Source: Streptomyces scabiei 87.22
Lineage (GTDB): Bacteria; Actinomycetota; Actinomycetes; Streptomycetales; Streptomycetaceae
Assembly: GCF_000091305.1 (NCBI RefSeq)
Contig: NC_013929.1
Span: 3,100,001 to 3,164,000 of the forward strand
DNA length: 64,000 bases
Reading direction: 5' to 3'
The notes beneath the pieces were generated by a model. That model searched no databases, was not told the origin of the DNA, and was given only the letters and a program-made list of their open reading frames with translations. Positions within the stretch are counted from its first letter, which is position 1; each line of letters starts with the position of its first letter. The position numbers and the translations under genes were made by a program. Positions 20,984-29,886 of the stretch are shown piece by piece.

Positions 20984-21987
20984 GAGAGCCTCACCCGCGG
21001 GTCGATCGTGGCGTACAGCAGGTCCACCACAAGGTTCATGAAGACGACGAAGAACGCCGCGAGCAGGGTCACCCCGAGGATCGGGGGCAGGTCGTTGGCG
21101 CTGATCGACTGGACCGCGTACTCGCCGATGCCGTGCAGGGAGAACACGGTCTCGGTGATGAGGGCGCCGCCGAGGAGCAGGCCGACGTCCATGCCGAAGA
21201 CCGTCACCAGCGGGGTCAGCGCGGCCCGCAGACCGTGCTTCACGACCACGTTGCGCTCACGCAGGCCCTTGGCCCGGGCGGTGCGGATGTAGTCCTCGTT
21301 CATCGTCTCCAGCATGCCCGAGCGGGTGAGCCGGGCGTAGATGGCCGAATAGAGGAGGGCGAGCGAGCACCACGGCAGGAAGAGGGTGTTGGCCCACTGC
21401 GAGGGGTTCTCGGTGAAGGGGACGTACGTCCGGCCGAAGATCTCCAGCTGGTAGCTGAACAGCAGCAGGGCGAGCTGGCCGGTGAAGAACATGGGCAGGG
21501 AGACGCCCGCGAGCGCGACGCCCATGGCGGCCCGGTCGAAGAACGAGCCCGGTTTCAGTGCGCTGATGACACCCGCCGCGATACCGCCCAGCAGCCACAG
21601 CACGGCGGCGCCGGAGGCGAGCGAGATGGTCACCGGCAGCCGGCTGGTGAGCTGCGGCCAGACCTCCAGGTGGTCCTTGAAGGAGTAGCCGAAGCAGGGG
21701 GCGTCACAGTGGACGGTGGTGGGCCCCAGGTCGTACGTGGCACCGGAGACAATGCCCTTGATGAAGTTCCAGTACTGCTCGTAGACCGGCTGGTCCAGGC
21801 CGAGGTTCCGCTTGACCGCCGCGATGTCCTCGGGCGAGGGGTTCTTGCCGATGTACTGCTGTGCCAGCTGTTCGGCGGTCTGCCCGGCGAGCTTCGGCAG
21901 GATGAAGAAGATGCCGAAGGTGACCGCGGTGACGACGAGCAGCAGGATCACCGCCGCGATCGTCCGGCGGATGATGTACGAGATCAC
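20980..21987 (-). CDS. Oligopeptide ABC transporter permease (OppB/DppB type)
   Basis: A 335-residue inner-membrane permease with an N-terminal helix ([19 protein letters not shown]), a large periplasmic-type loop and five further helices. The cytoplasmic EAA loop that contacts the ATPase is seen in [20 protein letters not shown] at 21987 is the start. It follows the substrate-binding protein gene across a strong stem-loop and overlaps the OppD-type gene by four bases. Confidence 0.95.
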   Translation of the reverse strand: MISYIIRRTIAAVILLLVVTAVTFGIFFILPKLAGQTAEQLAQQYIGKNPSPEDIAAVKRNLGLDQPVYEQYWNFIKGIVSGATYDLGPTTVHCDAPCFGYSFKDHLEVWPQLTSRLPVTISLASGAAVLWLLGGIAAGVISALKPGSFFDRAAMGVALAGVSLPMFFTGQLALLLFSYQLEIFGRTYVPFTENPSQWANTLFLPWCSLALLYSAIYARLTRSGMLETMNEDYIRTARAKGLRERNVVVKHGLRAALTPLVTVFGMDVGLLLGGALITETVFSLHGIGEYAVQSISANDLPPILGVTLLAAFFVVFMNLVVDLLYATIDPRVRLS

Positions 21988-22000
21988 GAGGACCGGCGCC

Positions 22001-22032
22001 GGCGCCCGCGGGTGTGCTCACCCGCGGGCGCC
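22001..22032 (-). terminator. Strong intra-operon stem-loop between binding protein and permease genes
   Basis: Perfect 13-base arms (GGCGCCCGCGGGT and ACCCGCGGGCGCC) surround a 6-base loop. It lies between the binding-protein stop and the OppB-type start. In ABC operons such hairpins often stabilise the upstream binding-protein mRNA or partly terminate, giving more binding protein than permease. That role is inference. Confidence 0.7.
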
Positions 22033-22056
22033 AATGCCTTCACCTGCCTTCCGGGG

Positions 22057-23814
22057 CTACTTCTTTTCCTTGACACCGATGTTGAGGTAGTCGTACTGAC
22101 CGCTGAAGGCCGAGGACGACACCAGGTTGGTGGCGTACGGCGAGCGGTACAGCAGGACCTTGAAGTAGGTCAGGGGCACGATGGCGGCCTGCTCCATGAC
22201 CTTCTTGTCGACCTCGGTGTACGCCGCGGTGCGGGCGGCCTCGTCCGTGTTGCCGATCGCGTCGTCCAGCAGCTTGTTGACCGCGGGGTCGTTCAGCTCG
22301 GACAGGTTGGTGTTGCCGGACTGGCCGATGGCCTTGCCGTGCACGATCTGCTGCAGGAAGCCGTAGCCGGTCGGCCAGTCGGAGCCCCACTGCATCATGA
22401 TCAGGCCGATGTCGTTCTTCTTGTTGAACTTCGGCACACCCGCGTAGTCGGAGAAGTACTTGCCCGACGGGTACTGCTTGATGTCGGCCTGGATGCCGAC
22501 CTTCTTCAGCGCCTCGACGACCGCGGTGGCCGCGTCGACCTCGCCCTGACGGTCGGTGCGGGCGGAGATGGAGGTCTTGAAGCCGCCCTCCTTGCCACAG
22601 GCCTTCAGGCTCTCCTTGGCCTTGGCGACGTCACCCTTGTTGTCCGGGGTGGCGTACAGGTCGGCCTTCTCGTAGCCCGTGACGTCCGGGGGAAGCACCG
22701 TGGAGGCGATGTCACCGCGGATCGGGCCGCCCATGGCGGTCTGCACGGCGACCTTGTCGATCGCGTACTCGACGGCCTTGCGGCAGTCGACGTTGTCGAA
22801 CGGCGCGACCTTGGTGTTGATCGCCGTGTAGACGAGACGGCCGCCGGACGCGTTGTCCGTGTTGGCCTTCTGGTCCTTGTCCTTGAGGACCTGGGCCTGG
22901 GTCTGGGCGTCGACACCGGTGCCCTGGATGTCGATCATGGTGTCGCCGGACATGACGTCCTTGTCGATGGTGGCCTTGTTGACCTTCAGGTTCACCACGA
23001 TCTTGTCCGGGTACTGCTTGCGCAGCGGGTCCGTCTTGGCGTCCCACTCCGTGTTGCGGACGAGGACGATCTGCTTGCCCTCGTCGTACTTCTGGAACTT
23101 GTACGAGCCGGTGGAGACGACCTTCTTGGTGTAGTCGACGCCGGTGTCCTTGGCCTTCGGCACCGGAGCCGTCTGCGGCATGCTCGCCAGGTAGTCGAAC
23201 TCGGAGAACGCCTTGTTGAGCTTGAAGACGATCGTGTAGTCGTCCGGCGTCTCTATGGAGGAGATGCCCTTGTCGCTCTTGTCGGCGTAGGGACCCTTGT
23301 ACTTCTTCGGGTCGTTCAGCATCTGCTGGAAGTAGTTCGGGCCCAGCGAGAGCACGTCACGCGCGAAGTTCGAGCGCTCCACGGCGTACTTGACGTCCTT
23401 GGCGGTGACCTCGGTGCCGTCCTCGTACTTGACACCCTTGCGGATCTTGTACGTCCAGGTCTTGCCGCCGTCGCTGGGGGTGCCCGCGCTCTCGGCGAGG
23501 TCGGGGACCAGCTCGTTGCCCTTCTCGCCCGGGCCGGGCTTGAAGGTCATCAGCGGACGCGCGTAGAGGCGGCTGAAGTTGAAGCCGTACGCGTAGTACA
23601 TGTTGCCCGGGTCGAGGGACTCGGGGGCGTCGGAGCTGGCGTAGGTGACCGTGCCGCCCTTCGCCGTGGACTCGTTCACGACACCCGTGGTCGCGGCGTT
23701 GGCGCCGGCTCCCTTGGGGGCGTCGTCCGTACCGTCGTCCGCCTTGCTGCAGGCGGACAGAAGCAATCCGGCGCTGCTCACAACCGCGACAGCGGCCATT
23801 GCTGACCTTCGCAT
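22057..23814 (-). CDS. Oligopeptide ABC transporter substrate-binding lipoprotein (SBP family 5)
   Basis: A 585-residue lipoprotein. The signal sequence MRRSAMAAVAVVSSAGLLLS ends in lipobox LSAC. The family-5 body follows, with the typical KTWTYKIRKGVKYEDGTEVT segment near the N-terminus and later VEYAIDKVAV. It captures peptides (or nickel or other small ligands in some members) and delivers them to the permeases. The start ATG has a GAAGGAG site. It is the second gene in the operon, between the OppC-type and OppB-type permeases, an unusual order compared with the common A-B-C-D-F. Confidence 0.95.
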   Translation of the reverse strand: MRRSAMAAVAVVSSAGLLLSACSKADDGTDDAPKGAGANAATTGVVNESTAKGGTVTYASSDAPESLDPGNMYYAYGFNFSRLYARPLMTFKPGPGEKGNELVPDLAESAGTPSDGGKTWTYKIRKGVKYEDGTEVTAKDVKYAVERSNFARDVLSLGPNYFQQMLNDPKKYKGPYADKSDKGISSIETPDDYTIVFKLNKAFSEFDYLASMPQTAPVPKAKDTGVDYTKKVVSTGSYKFQKYDEGKQIVLVRNTEWDAKTDPLRKQYPDKIVVNLKVNKATIDKDVMSGDTMIDIQGTGVDAQTQAQVLKDKDQKANTDNASGGRLVYTAINTKVAPFDNVDCRKAVEYAIDKVAVQTAMGGPIRGDIASTVLPPDVTGYEKADLYATPDNKGDVAKAKESLKACGKEGGFKTSISARTDRQGEVDAATAVVEALKKVGIQADIKQYPSGKYFSDYAGVPKFNKKNDIGLIMMQWGSDWPTGYGFLQQIVHGKAIGQSGNTNLSELNDPAVNKLLDDAIGNTDEAARTAAYTEVDKKVMEQAAIVPLTYFKVLLYRSPYATNLVSSSAFSGQYDYLNIGVKEKK

Positions 23815-23888
23815 GATGGTCGGTTTCTCCTTCGTAGTTGGACAGTTGTGTGGGACTGCGGGCCACAACCGGGCCGCGGGCGCAGACG

Positions 23889-24887
23889 TCAGCGGCTGCG
23901 GGGGTCGAGGGCGTCCCGGAGGCCGTCACCGAGGAGGTTGAAGGCCAGCACCGTGATGAAGATCGCGAGGCCGGGAACGATCATGTACTGCGGGTCGACC
24001 TCGAAGAAGTCGACCGCCTGGTTGAGCATGCCGCCCCAGGATGCCTGCGGCGGCTGGATCCCGACGCCGAGGAAGCTGAGCGACGCCTCGAAGATGATGT
24101 TGGTCGGGATGAGCAGGGTCGAGTAGACGATGATCGGGGCGACGAGGTTCGGCAGCAGCTCCTTGAACAGGACGTACGGGCCGCCGGCGCCCATCCCCCG
24201 CGAGGCGTCGATGAACTCGCGCTCGCGCAGGGCCAGGGTCTGACCCCGCACGATGCGTCCCATGTAGGGCCAGTTGAAGAAACCGATCACGAAGATCAGC
24301 ACCGAGATGTGCAGGGGCAGACCTTCGAGACCGAAGGCGCCGCCCTGCAGCGTCGCGGAGATGGCGATCGCGAAGAGCAGCAGAGGGAACGCCAGGAAGG
24401 TGTCCATCAGCCGGCTGACGATCGTGTCGACCCGGCCGCCGTAGTACCCGGCGACCAGGCCCAGGACCACGCCGATGGCGTTGGACAGGATCGTCGCGCC
24501 GAAGGCCACGACCAGGGAGACCCAGGAGCCCTCCAGGATGCGGGCGAGGATGTCGCGGCCGAACTTCGGCTCGACACCGAGCGGGTGGTCCCAGCTCATC
24601 CCGCCGAAGTCGCCCTTGGGCAGGGAGGTGTTGGGGTCGATCAGGTCCTGGTTGAACGCGTTGGGGTCCAGCCCCAGCAGCGACTGCAGCGGCCGGGAGA
24701 AGGCCGCGACCAGGATCAGCAGAACGACGATGAGACCGCCGGCGACGGCCACCTTGTCGCGCTTGAAGCGGGTCCAGGCGATCTGGCCGAGCGAACGGCC
24801 CTCGATCTTCTTGGCCTCGACACCTTCCAGCACGGCTTCGGGCTGCGCCTCGGCCTGCGATCCGGTCGTCTCAATGGGTGCGGTCAT
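23889..24887 (-). CDS. Oligopeptide ABC transporter permease (OppC/DppC type)
   Basis: A 332-residue permease whose N-terminal cytoplasmic segment (about 45 residues, acidic) precedes a first helix GGLIVVLLILVAAF; five more helices follow. The EAA loop is seen in FIDASRGMGAGGPYVLFKELLPN. It is the first gene of the transporter operon, so the operon promoter lies in the 329 bases upstream. ATG at 24887 is the start. Confidence 0.95.
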   Translation of the reverse strand: MTAPIETTGSQAEAQPEAVLEGVEAKKIEGRSLGQIAWTRFKRDKVAVAGGLIVVLLILVAAFSRPLQSLLGLDPNAFNQDLIDPNTSLPKGDFGGMSWDHPLGVEPKFGRDILARILEGSWVSLVVAFGATILSNAIGVVLGLVAGYYGGRVDTIVSRLMDTFLAFPLLLFAIAISATLQGGAFGLEGLPLHISVLIFVIGFFNWPYMGRIVRGQTLALREREFIDASRGMGAGGPYVLFKELLPNLVAPIIVYSTLLIPTNIIFEASLSFLGVGIQPPQASWGGMLNQAVDFFEVDPQYMIVPGLAIFITVLAFNLLGDGLRDALDPRSR

Positions 24888-25216
24888 CGTCCCTCGTGCT
24901 TGCCCGTGCCGGTGGTTGCCGACTGTGCCTGGCGGCCGCCCGGGTCTGCGGTGCGGTCCGTCACCACTGCTGTCTCGCCTGCTCTGTGACTACTGCTGAG
25001 TACGAGGGAGGGGCACGGCGGAGAACTTCACCCTATGAACAGCGTGTTCGCCGCATCCCCCCATCGCTCTGGGGGAGTCTTCAACGGCCGCGCGATCAGG
25101 CACCAGACCCGACGGCGAAAGTATGCGCAACCGTGATGTGGCCAGCACGGTTCCGCTATCCGGACGTGACGCTCTGTTGAGCGGTGGGGGTGCGGGGAGG
25201 ACGCAGGCGGGGCGGC
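24888..25216. other. Intergenic region upstream of the peptide transporter operon
   Basis: This 329-base stretch lies between the SseB C-domain gene stop and the OppC-type start. It should contain the transporter promoter. The only clear structure is a short hairpin at about 25056-25076 (five C and five G bases around an 11-base loop), a possible terminator for the upstream SseB genes. I see no gene in it and cannot assign -10/-35 boxes with confidence. Confidence 0.55.
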
Positions 25217-26002
25217 TCAGTACCGGCTCGGATACCCGTAGCCGCCCGCCGCCGGGGCCTGCGCCGGAGCCGCGTGGGCCTCGCGGTCGTAGAACGGGCG
25301 GGCGCCCGCCCGCAGCCACATGGCGACCGGGTCGTACTCGTCGGACATCGCGACCGTGGAGACGGGCAGCCCGTCCGGGACGGCGCCGATGGACTGCTGC
25401 ATCATCGCGCGCACCGAGTCCACGGCCGGCGGCGAGGTGTCGTACACGTCGAGGCCGATGGCCAGGTACGGCGCGCCGAGCGCCGGCTGCACCCAGGCGC
25501 GGCGCAGCGAGCGCACGGCGGGTGTGCGGTGCGCGTTCTGGGTCAGCAGGCCGTAGAACTGGGGGATCTCGATGGCCGGCTCGGACAGCCGGAGCGGGCC
25601 GGCGGGCTGCCGCTCCAGGCCGGTGGCGATCCGGCGCAGATCGAGCCAGGGGATGCCGACGCCACCGCCCGGCGCGTGCGGGTTCAGCCAGAGGCCGTAG
25701 TGGTCGGGGTAGAGCGTGCGGGCCACGTCGAGGCCGTCGACGACCTCGTAACTGCGGTTCCAGCCACTGGCGGAGAGCTCCTGGGCGGAGGTCACGCACG
25801 GGGCGTAGTTGAACCCGTCGACCTCCATGTTCCCGTACTGCGCGTCCTGGGAGCCGCCCTGGCCGTGCCAGAGCAGCATCCAGATCTGGCCGGAGGACGG
25901 GGTGGCGAGGGCACGCAGCAGCGCCTCGTAGGCGTCGTAACGCCCGGGCGTCACCTGCCGCAGCATGTGCTCGACCTGCCCGGTGGCGATGCTGCCGCTC
26001 AC
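25217..26002 (-). CDS. SseB C-terminal-domain protein
   Basis: A 261-residue protein related to the enhanced-serine-sensitivity (SseB) family of unknown biochemical role. Recognisable parts are MLLWHGQGGSQDAQYGNMEV near the N-terminus and the C-terminal SseB-like module (GAPYLAIGLDVY, MQQSIGAVPDGLPVSTVAM, RPFY). The tail is Ala/Pro/Tyr-rich. GTG at 26002 is the start. It lies downstream of the related gene at 26158-26934 on the same strand, and both end in an RPFY-type motif, suggesting paralogy. Confidence 0.8.
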   Translation of the reverse strand: MSGSIATGQVEHMLRQVTPGRYDAYEALLRALATPSSGQIWMLLWHGQGGSQDAQYGNMEVDGFNYAPCVTSAQELSASGWNRSYEVVDGLDVARTLYPDHYGLWLNPHAPGGGVGIPWLDLRRIATGLERQPAGPLRLSEPAIEIPQFYGLLTQNAHRTPAVRSLRRAWVQPALGAPYLAIGLDVYDTSPPAVDSVRAMMQQSIGAVPDGLPVSTVAMSDEYDPVAMWLRAGARPFYDREAHAAPAQAPAAGGYGYPSRY

Positions 26003-26157
26003 GTTGGCCGTCCTTCGTGTTGGACCCTGGTTATAGGAGACAGCTTAGGTGGTGCGCCGGTTGAGCCGGTCAGGGCTCGGGCGGTGCCGTACCTCGTGGG
26101 GTGCGGGCAGGTCGTGGCTGGTCGCGCCGCTCTCCGCGCCCTTCCGGGGCGCGTCGG

Positions 26158-26934
26158 TCAGTACCCCTGTTGGTAGAAAGGCCGTACCTTCTCGCGGAGC
26201 CAGTCGCCCACCGGGTCCTGGGCGACGTCCAGGAAGACCATGTTGACCGGCCAGGGGACGGGGGCCTTGGCGAGGGCCCGGCCGAGGGCAGCGAGCGGGA
26301 GGCCCCGGTCGGCCTCCCAGGAGGTCAGCTCGACGCCGATGAACATGACGGGGTCGGCGGTCTCGATGGTGGCGAGGCAGCGGCGGGCGGAGAGGACCAC
26401 TCCGGTCGTGGCGAACTCCGCCGAGGCGGCCGCCAGGAAGTCCACGGGATCGTCCTGCCAGTCCGGCTCGAACAGCCGCACGCGGGCGCCGTTCGCCGAG
26501 CCGTCCAGCGGGGTCCGTCCGGCCCGGCACAGCTCGGCCACCGCGGGCGGCGGCAACGGCATGCCCACGACACCGTCCGGGTTGAGGGCGAGGCCGATCT
26601 GCGGAGGCAGGCCGCGCGCGAACTCGACGGCCGGGGCGATCGTGAACGACATGTGGCTGCCGACGACCTGGCGGAACTGCTCCTCGGACGTGAAGACCGG
26701 GACGTACGCCTGGCCGTCGAACTCCATCGTGGGCAGGTCGAGCTGACCGCTGCTCGGGCCGCCCCCCTCCGGGAGCGGCACCCAGACGAAACTGCGGGCC
26801 AGCACCTCCACGATCCGTGCCCCGGCCTGGGGCACACCGAGCGAAGCGGACAGCACCTCCTCCAGCTCGTTGCCGGGCCACCCACCGTGCCCGTGGGGAT
26901 GCGCCTGTGCCGGAAAGTCCGCCGGGAAGTCCAT
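26158..26934 (-). CDS. SseB family protein
   Basis: A 258-residue SseB protein. The N-terminal module includes VWVPLPEGGG, YVPVFTSEEQF and PQIGLALNPDG; the C-terminal module has VMFIGVELTSWEADR, VNMVFLDVAQDPVGDWLREKVRPFYQQGY. Overexpression of the E. coli family founder alters serine sensitivity. Here the gene is within 5 kb of glyA and sdaA, so a link to serine handling is plausible but unproven. ATG at 26934 is the start. Confidence 0.85.
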   Translation of the reverse strand: MDFPADFPAQAHPHGHGGWPGNELEEVLSASLGVPQAGARIVEVLARSFVWVPLPEGGGPSSGQLDLPTMEFDGQAYVPVFTSEEQFRQVVGSHMSFTIAPAVEFARGLPPQIGLALNPDGVVGMPLPPPAVAELCRAGRTPLDGSANGARVRLFEPDWQDDPVDFLAAASAEFATTGVVLSARRCLATIETADPVMFIGVELTSWEADRGLPLAALGRALAKAPVPWPVNMVFLDVAQDPVGDWLREKVRPFYQQGY

Positions 26935-27022
26935 CTGCTGCCTACCGCTTTGCTCCGTGATGCTGTTGTCCCAGCACCTTAATTGCTTCCGGGCCGCGGG
27001 CGCTCCCTCCGGGAGCCGCCTC

Positions 27023-27694
27023 CTACCCCGTGAAGTCGATCCGCTTCAGCACGTCCGCCGCCGCCCGGTCGATCAGCACCGCCGCCCCGCACCCCTGCGG
27101 CAGCCGTCCCTTCTCCACCGCCCGCAGCAGTCTGGTCATGGCGCCGCGGTGCCGGGCGAACGCGTACCGCGAGACCCCCCGGCCCCGCTCCCGCTGCCCG
27201 TCCCGCGCCTCGTCCGCGGTCACGTCGAGCAGCAGCAGATGCAGGGTGCCGCCCCGCCGTACGGCTTCCCGCGCGAGCCAGCTCCGCACCCACGCCTGGG
27301 CACCGCAGTCGTGCACGACGACGCCCTGGCCCGAGCGGAGGGCGCGCCGCAGTCCCGCGTAGTGCGCGAGGCGCACGAAGGGCCGGTAGGCCGCGTACGG
27401 CAGGTGGCGGGCGAAGCGCGCGTCGAAGCGGTCCCGGGTGTCCTGGGAGTCGATCCGCACGCCCGGCACGCTCCGCCGCATCAGCGTCGACTTGCCGCTG
27501 CCCGGGAGCCCGGTCACCACCACCAGGTCGCGTGGCCCGAAGGACAGTCCGTGCGGGCTGCGCCCGGCACGCTCCCTGAGGTCGCGGACGACCGCCCTCG
27601 GGAACGGGCCGCACGCCTCACCGGCCGGTGCGACGGGCTGCTCGGGCATGGCGGCGATGCCCGAGGTCGTCGCGTACGCCGTGGTCCTGTTCAC
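27023..27694 (-). CDS. P-loop AAA/zeta-toxin-like small kinase
   Basis: A 223-residue ATP-binding protein with Walker A GLPGSGKST preceded by LVVVTGLPG, and an HDCGAQAWVRSWLAREAV lid-type segment; the overall pattern resembles small nucleotide or metabolite kinases. Substrate unknown. GTG at 27694 (NRTTAYATTSG) is chosen because a GGGGAGGA ribosome site lies 8 bases upstream; the frame continues upstream but crosses non-coding sequence. The gene is divergent from the glycine cleavage genes, so its promoter shares the 486-base region with the riboswitch leader. Confidence 0.8.
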   Translation of the reverse strand: MNRTTAYATTSGIAAMPEQPVAPAGEACGPFPRAVVRDLRERAGRSPHGLSFGPRDLVVVTGLPGSGKSTLMRRSVPGVRIDSQDTRDRFDARFARHLPYAAYRPFVRLAHYAGLRRALRSGQGVVVHDCGAQAWVRSWLAREAVRRGGTLHLLLLDVTADEARDGQRERGRGVSRYAFARHRGAMTRLLRAVEKGRLPQGCGAAVLIDRAAADVLKRIDFTG

Positions 27695-27913
27695 CGTGAT
27701 CGTCCTCCCCAGGGGTATGGAGTCCCATCCCCACAGACTGTAAAGAGAAGGTAATGCCCGATCCCTCCTGGTTGAGTCCTCGTCCTGCCACAAGAGTGCT
27801 ACGAACCGGTGTGTCCGCTCCCGCTCGCCGCCCTCACCAGTGAAGGTCCCCCTGCCGCGCCGCGTCGATGCGTGCAATGATGTGCGCGCCAACTGCATAC
27901 CGGCCGCTTGAAT
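27695..27913. other. Divergent promoter region, kinase gene and gcvT leader
   Basis: This is the part of the 486-base divergent gap that precedes the riboswitch. The kinase promoter must lie near 27700-27780 on the minus strand, where AT-richer sequence (CTTTACAGTCTGTGG on that strand) occurs, and the gcvT promoter near 27840-27900 on the plus strand. I see no gene here and only weak promoter-like boxes. Confidence 0.5.
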
Positions 27914-28157
27914 CCGCGCGGGAGAGCTCCCAGCAGTCTCGCTGGGGCGCCGAAGGAGCAAGTCCCTCCCTTGAATCTCTCAGGCCCAGATACCGCGCGG
28001 GCGAGGCACATCTGAAAAGCGGGCCGCGCCTCCCTTCGAGGAGGACGGCTCCACCCAAGGTGCAAACCACGATCACCGGTGCGTCACGATCACCGGTACG
28101 TACGGTCGCGGTGAACCTCTCAGGTTCCGATGACAGATGGGGAGGATCGTCCTCGCC
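27914..28157 (+). promoter_or_regulatory. Tandem glycine riboswitch (gcvT motif)
   Basis: Two glycine aptamers in series. Aptamer 1 (about 27914-28017) contains the conserved GGGAGAG, GCGCCGAAGGAGCAAG and TGAATCTCTCAGGC segments. Aptamer 2 (about 28036-28157) contains CCCAAGGTGCAAACC, GTGAACCTCTCAGGTTCCG and ACAGATGGGGAGG, with a closing stem between CGAGGAGGAC and GTCCTCG. The gcvT ATG is at 28181. Glycine riboswitches are known to switch on glycine cleavage genes in Streptomyces when glycine is high. A 17-base duplication sits in the variable arm of aptamer 2. Confidence 0.92.
28068..28101 (+). repeat. 17-bp tandem duplication inside riboswitch aptamer 2
   Basis: CACGATCACCGGTGCGT is followed directly by CACGATCACCGGTACGT, differing at one base. 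It falls between the conserved GCAAAC-type and CTCTCAGG segments of aptamer 2, where stem lengths vary among family members. Confidence 0.85.
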
Positions 28158-28180
28158 TGTCATGCCCCGGGAGCAATCCG

Positions 28181-29305
28181 ATGAGCAGTAGCCCCACCGC
28201 TGGATCGCGCCGTACCGCGCTCGATGCCCTGCATCGCTCGCTCGGTGCGACGATGACCGACTTCGCAGGCTGGGACATGCCCCTGCGTTACGGCTCCGAG
28301 CGTGACGAGCACCTCGCCGTCCGCACGAGGGCCGGCCTCTTCGACCTCTCCCACATGGGCGAGATCACCGTCTCCGGGCCGGGGGCCGCCGCGCTGCTCG
28401 ACCACGCACTGGTCGGCGACATCGGCGGTGTGAAGCCCGGCCGCGCCCGCTACACCATGATCTGCCGCGAGGACGGCGGCATCCTCGACGACCTGATCGT
28501 CTACCGGCTCGGGGACACGGAGTACCTCGTCGTCGCGAACGCCTCCAACGCCCAGGTGGTGCTGGACGCGCTCGTCGAGCGTGCCGCCGGTTTCGACGCC
28601 GAGGTGCGGGACGACCGGGACGCGTACGCGCTGCTCGCCGTCCAGGGCCCCGAGTCGCCCGGCATCCTGGCCTCCCTCACCGACGCCGACCTCGACGGTC
28701 TGAAGTACTACGCGGGACTGCCGGGCACGGTCGCCGGCGTCCCGGCGCTGATCGCGCGCACCGGATACACCGGCGAGGACGGCTTCGAGCTGTTCGTGAA
28801 GCCCGAGCACGCCGTCGAACTGTGGCAGGCGCTGACCAAGGCGGGCGAGGGCGCCGGCCTGGTCCCCTGCGGGCTGTCCTGCCGGGACACGCTCCGCCTG
28901 GAGGCGGGCATGCCGCTGTACGGGCACGAGCTGTCGACCGAACTGACGCCGTTCGACGCCGGGCTCGGCCGGGTCGTGAAGTTCGGCAAGGAGGGCGACT
29001 TCGTGGGCCGCGCGGCCCTGCGCGAGGCCTCCGAGCACGTCAACCACGAGCCGCCGGTCCTCGTCGGCCTGATCGCCGAGGGCCGCCGGGTCCCCCGCGC
29101 GGGATACCCCGTCGTCGCCGAGGGCAAGGTGATCGGCGAGGTCACCTCCGGCGCCCCCTCCCCCACGCTGGGCAAGCCGATCGCGATGGCGTACGTCGAC
29201 GCCATGTACGCCGCCCCGGGCACCACCGGGGTCGCCGTGGACATCCGCGGCAGCCACGAGCCGTACGAGGTCGTGGCCCTGCCGTTCTACTCGCGGCGGA
29301 AGTGA
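28181..29305 (+). CDS. gcvT: Glycine cleavage system T protein (aminomethyltransferase)
   Basis: GcvT moves the methylene group from the aminomethyl-lipoyl H protein to tetrahydrofolate, releasing ammonia. It is 374 residues. Family features include MPLRYGSERDEHLAVR, GLFDLSHMGEI, ARTGYTGEDGFEL and DTLRLEAGMPLYGHEL with the folate-contacting region. ATG at 28181 is chosen with GGGAG upstream; the frame is open 17 codons earlier but that lies in the riboswitch. It is followed by gcvH after 185 bases. No gcvP (P protein) is in the window; in Streptomyces it is usually elsewhere. Confidence 0.98.
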   Translation: MSSSPTAGSRRTALDALHRSLGATMTDFAGWDMPLRYGSERDEHLAVRTRAGLFDLSHMGEITVSGPGAAALLDHALVGDIGGVKPGRARYTMICREDGGILDDLIVYRLGDTEYLVVANASNAQVVLDALVERAAGFDAEVRDDRDAYALLAVQGPESPGILASLTDADLDGLKYYAGLPGTVAGVPALIARTGYTGEDGFELFVKPEHAVELWQALTKAGEGAGLVPCGLSCRDTLRLEAGMPLYGHELSTELTPFDAGLGRVVKFGKEGDFVGRAALREASEHVNHEPPVLVGLIAEGRRVPRAGYPVVAEGKVIGEVTSGAPSPTLGKPIAMAYVDAMYAAPGTTGVAVDIRGSHEPYEVVALPFYSRRK

Positions 29306-29490
29306 CACCTTCGTAGCCGTGCGGTCGTGCTCGTGCGGCCGGGGCGGTTCGCGTGGTCGTATACGGAGTCGTCCGGAAGCGGCGTCGTGCGGACCCCGAG
29401 CGTGACCCTGGGCACATCCGCGCTGTTCAACAGCGGTTTCTGCAGTCCCCCCTTCACCATCACTCCCCCGCGTACAGGAGAATTCAGGCC

Positions 29491-29868
29491 ATGAGCAACC
29501 CCCAGCAGCTGCGTTACAGCAAGGAGCACGAGTGGCTGTCGGTCGCCGAGGACGGCGTCTCGACGGTCGGCATCACGGAGTTCGCGGCGAACGCGCTCGG
29601 CGATGTCGTCTACGCCCAGCTCCCCGACGTGGGCTCCACGGTCGAAGCGGGCGAGACCTGCGGCGAACTGGAGTCCACGAAGTCGGTGAGCGACCTGTAC
29701 TCGCCGGTCTCCGGTGAGATCACCGAGATCAACGAGGACGTCGTCAACGACCCGTCGCTGGTGAACACCGCCCCGTTCGAGGGCGGATGGCTGTTCAAGG
29801 TACGCGTCGCGGGCGAGCCGGACGACCTGCTCTCCGCCGACGAGTACGCCGCCCACACCGCCGGCTGA
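29491..29868 (+). CDS. gcvH: Glycine cleavage system H protein
   Basis: The lipoyl carrier of the glycine cleavage system. It is 125 residues with the lipoylated Lys64 in [21 protein letters not shown] at the N-terminus and [13 protein letters not shown] are standard. A GGAG ribosome site lies just upstream of ATG 29491. It is 18 bases ahead of glyA, so both are likely translated from one mRNA. Confidence 0.98.
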   Translation: MSNPQQLRYSKEHEWLSVAEDGVSTVGITEFAANALGDVVYAQLPDVGSTVEAGETCGELESTKSVSDLYSPVSGEITEINEDVVNDPSLVNTAPFEGGWLFKVRVAGEPDDLLSADEYAAHTAG

Positions 29869-29886
29869 GAAGACGAGGTCCCCCGT

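Noticed and set aside
20938..23805. A 955-codon plus-strand open frame across the peptide transporter genes
   Set aside because: Antisense to four well-matched ABC transporter genes; no family features of its own.
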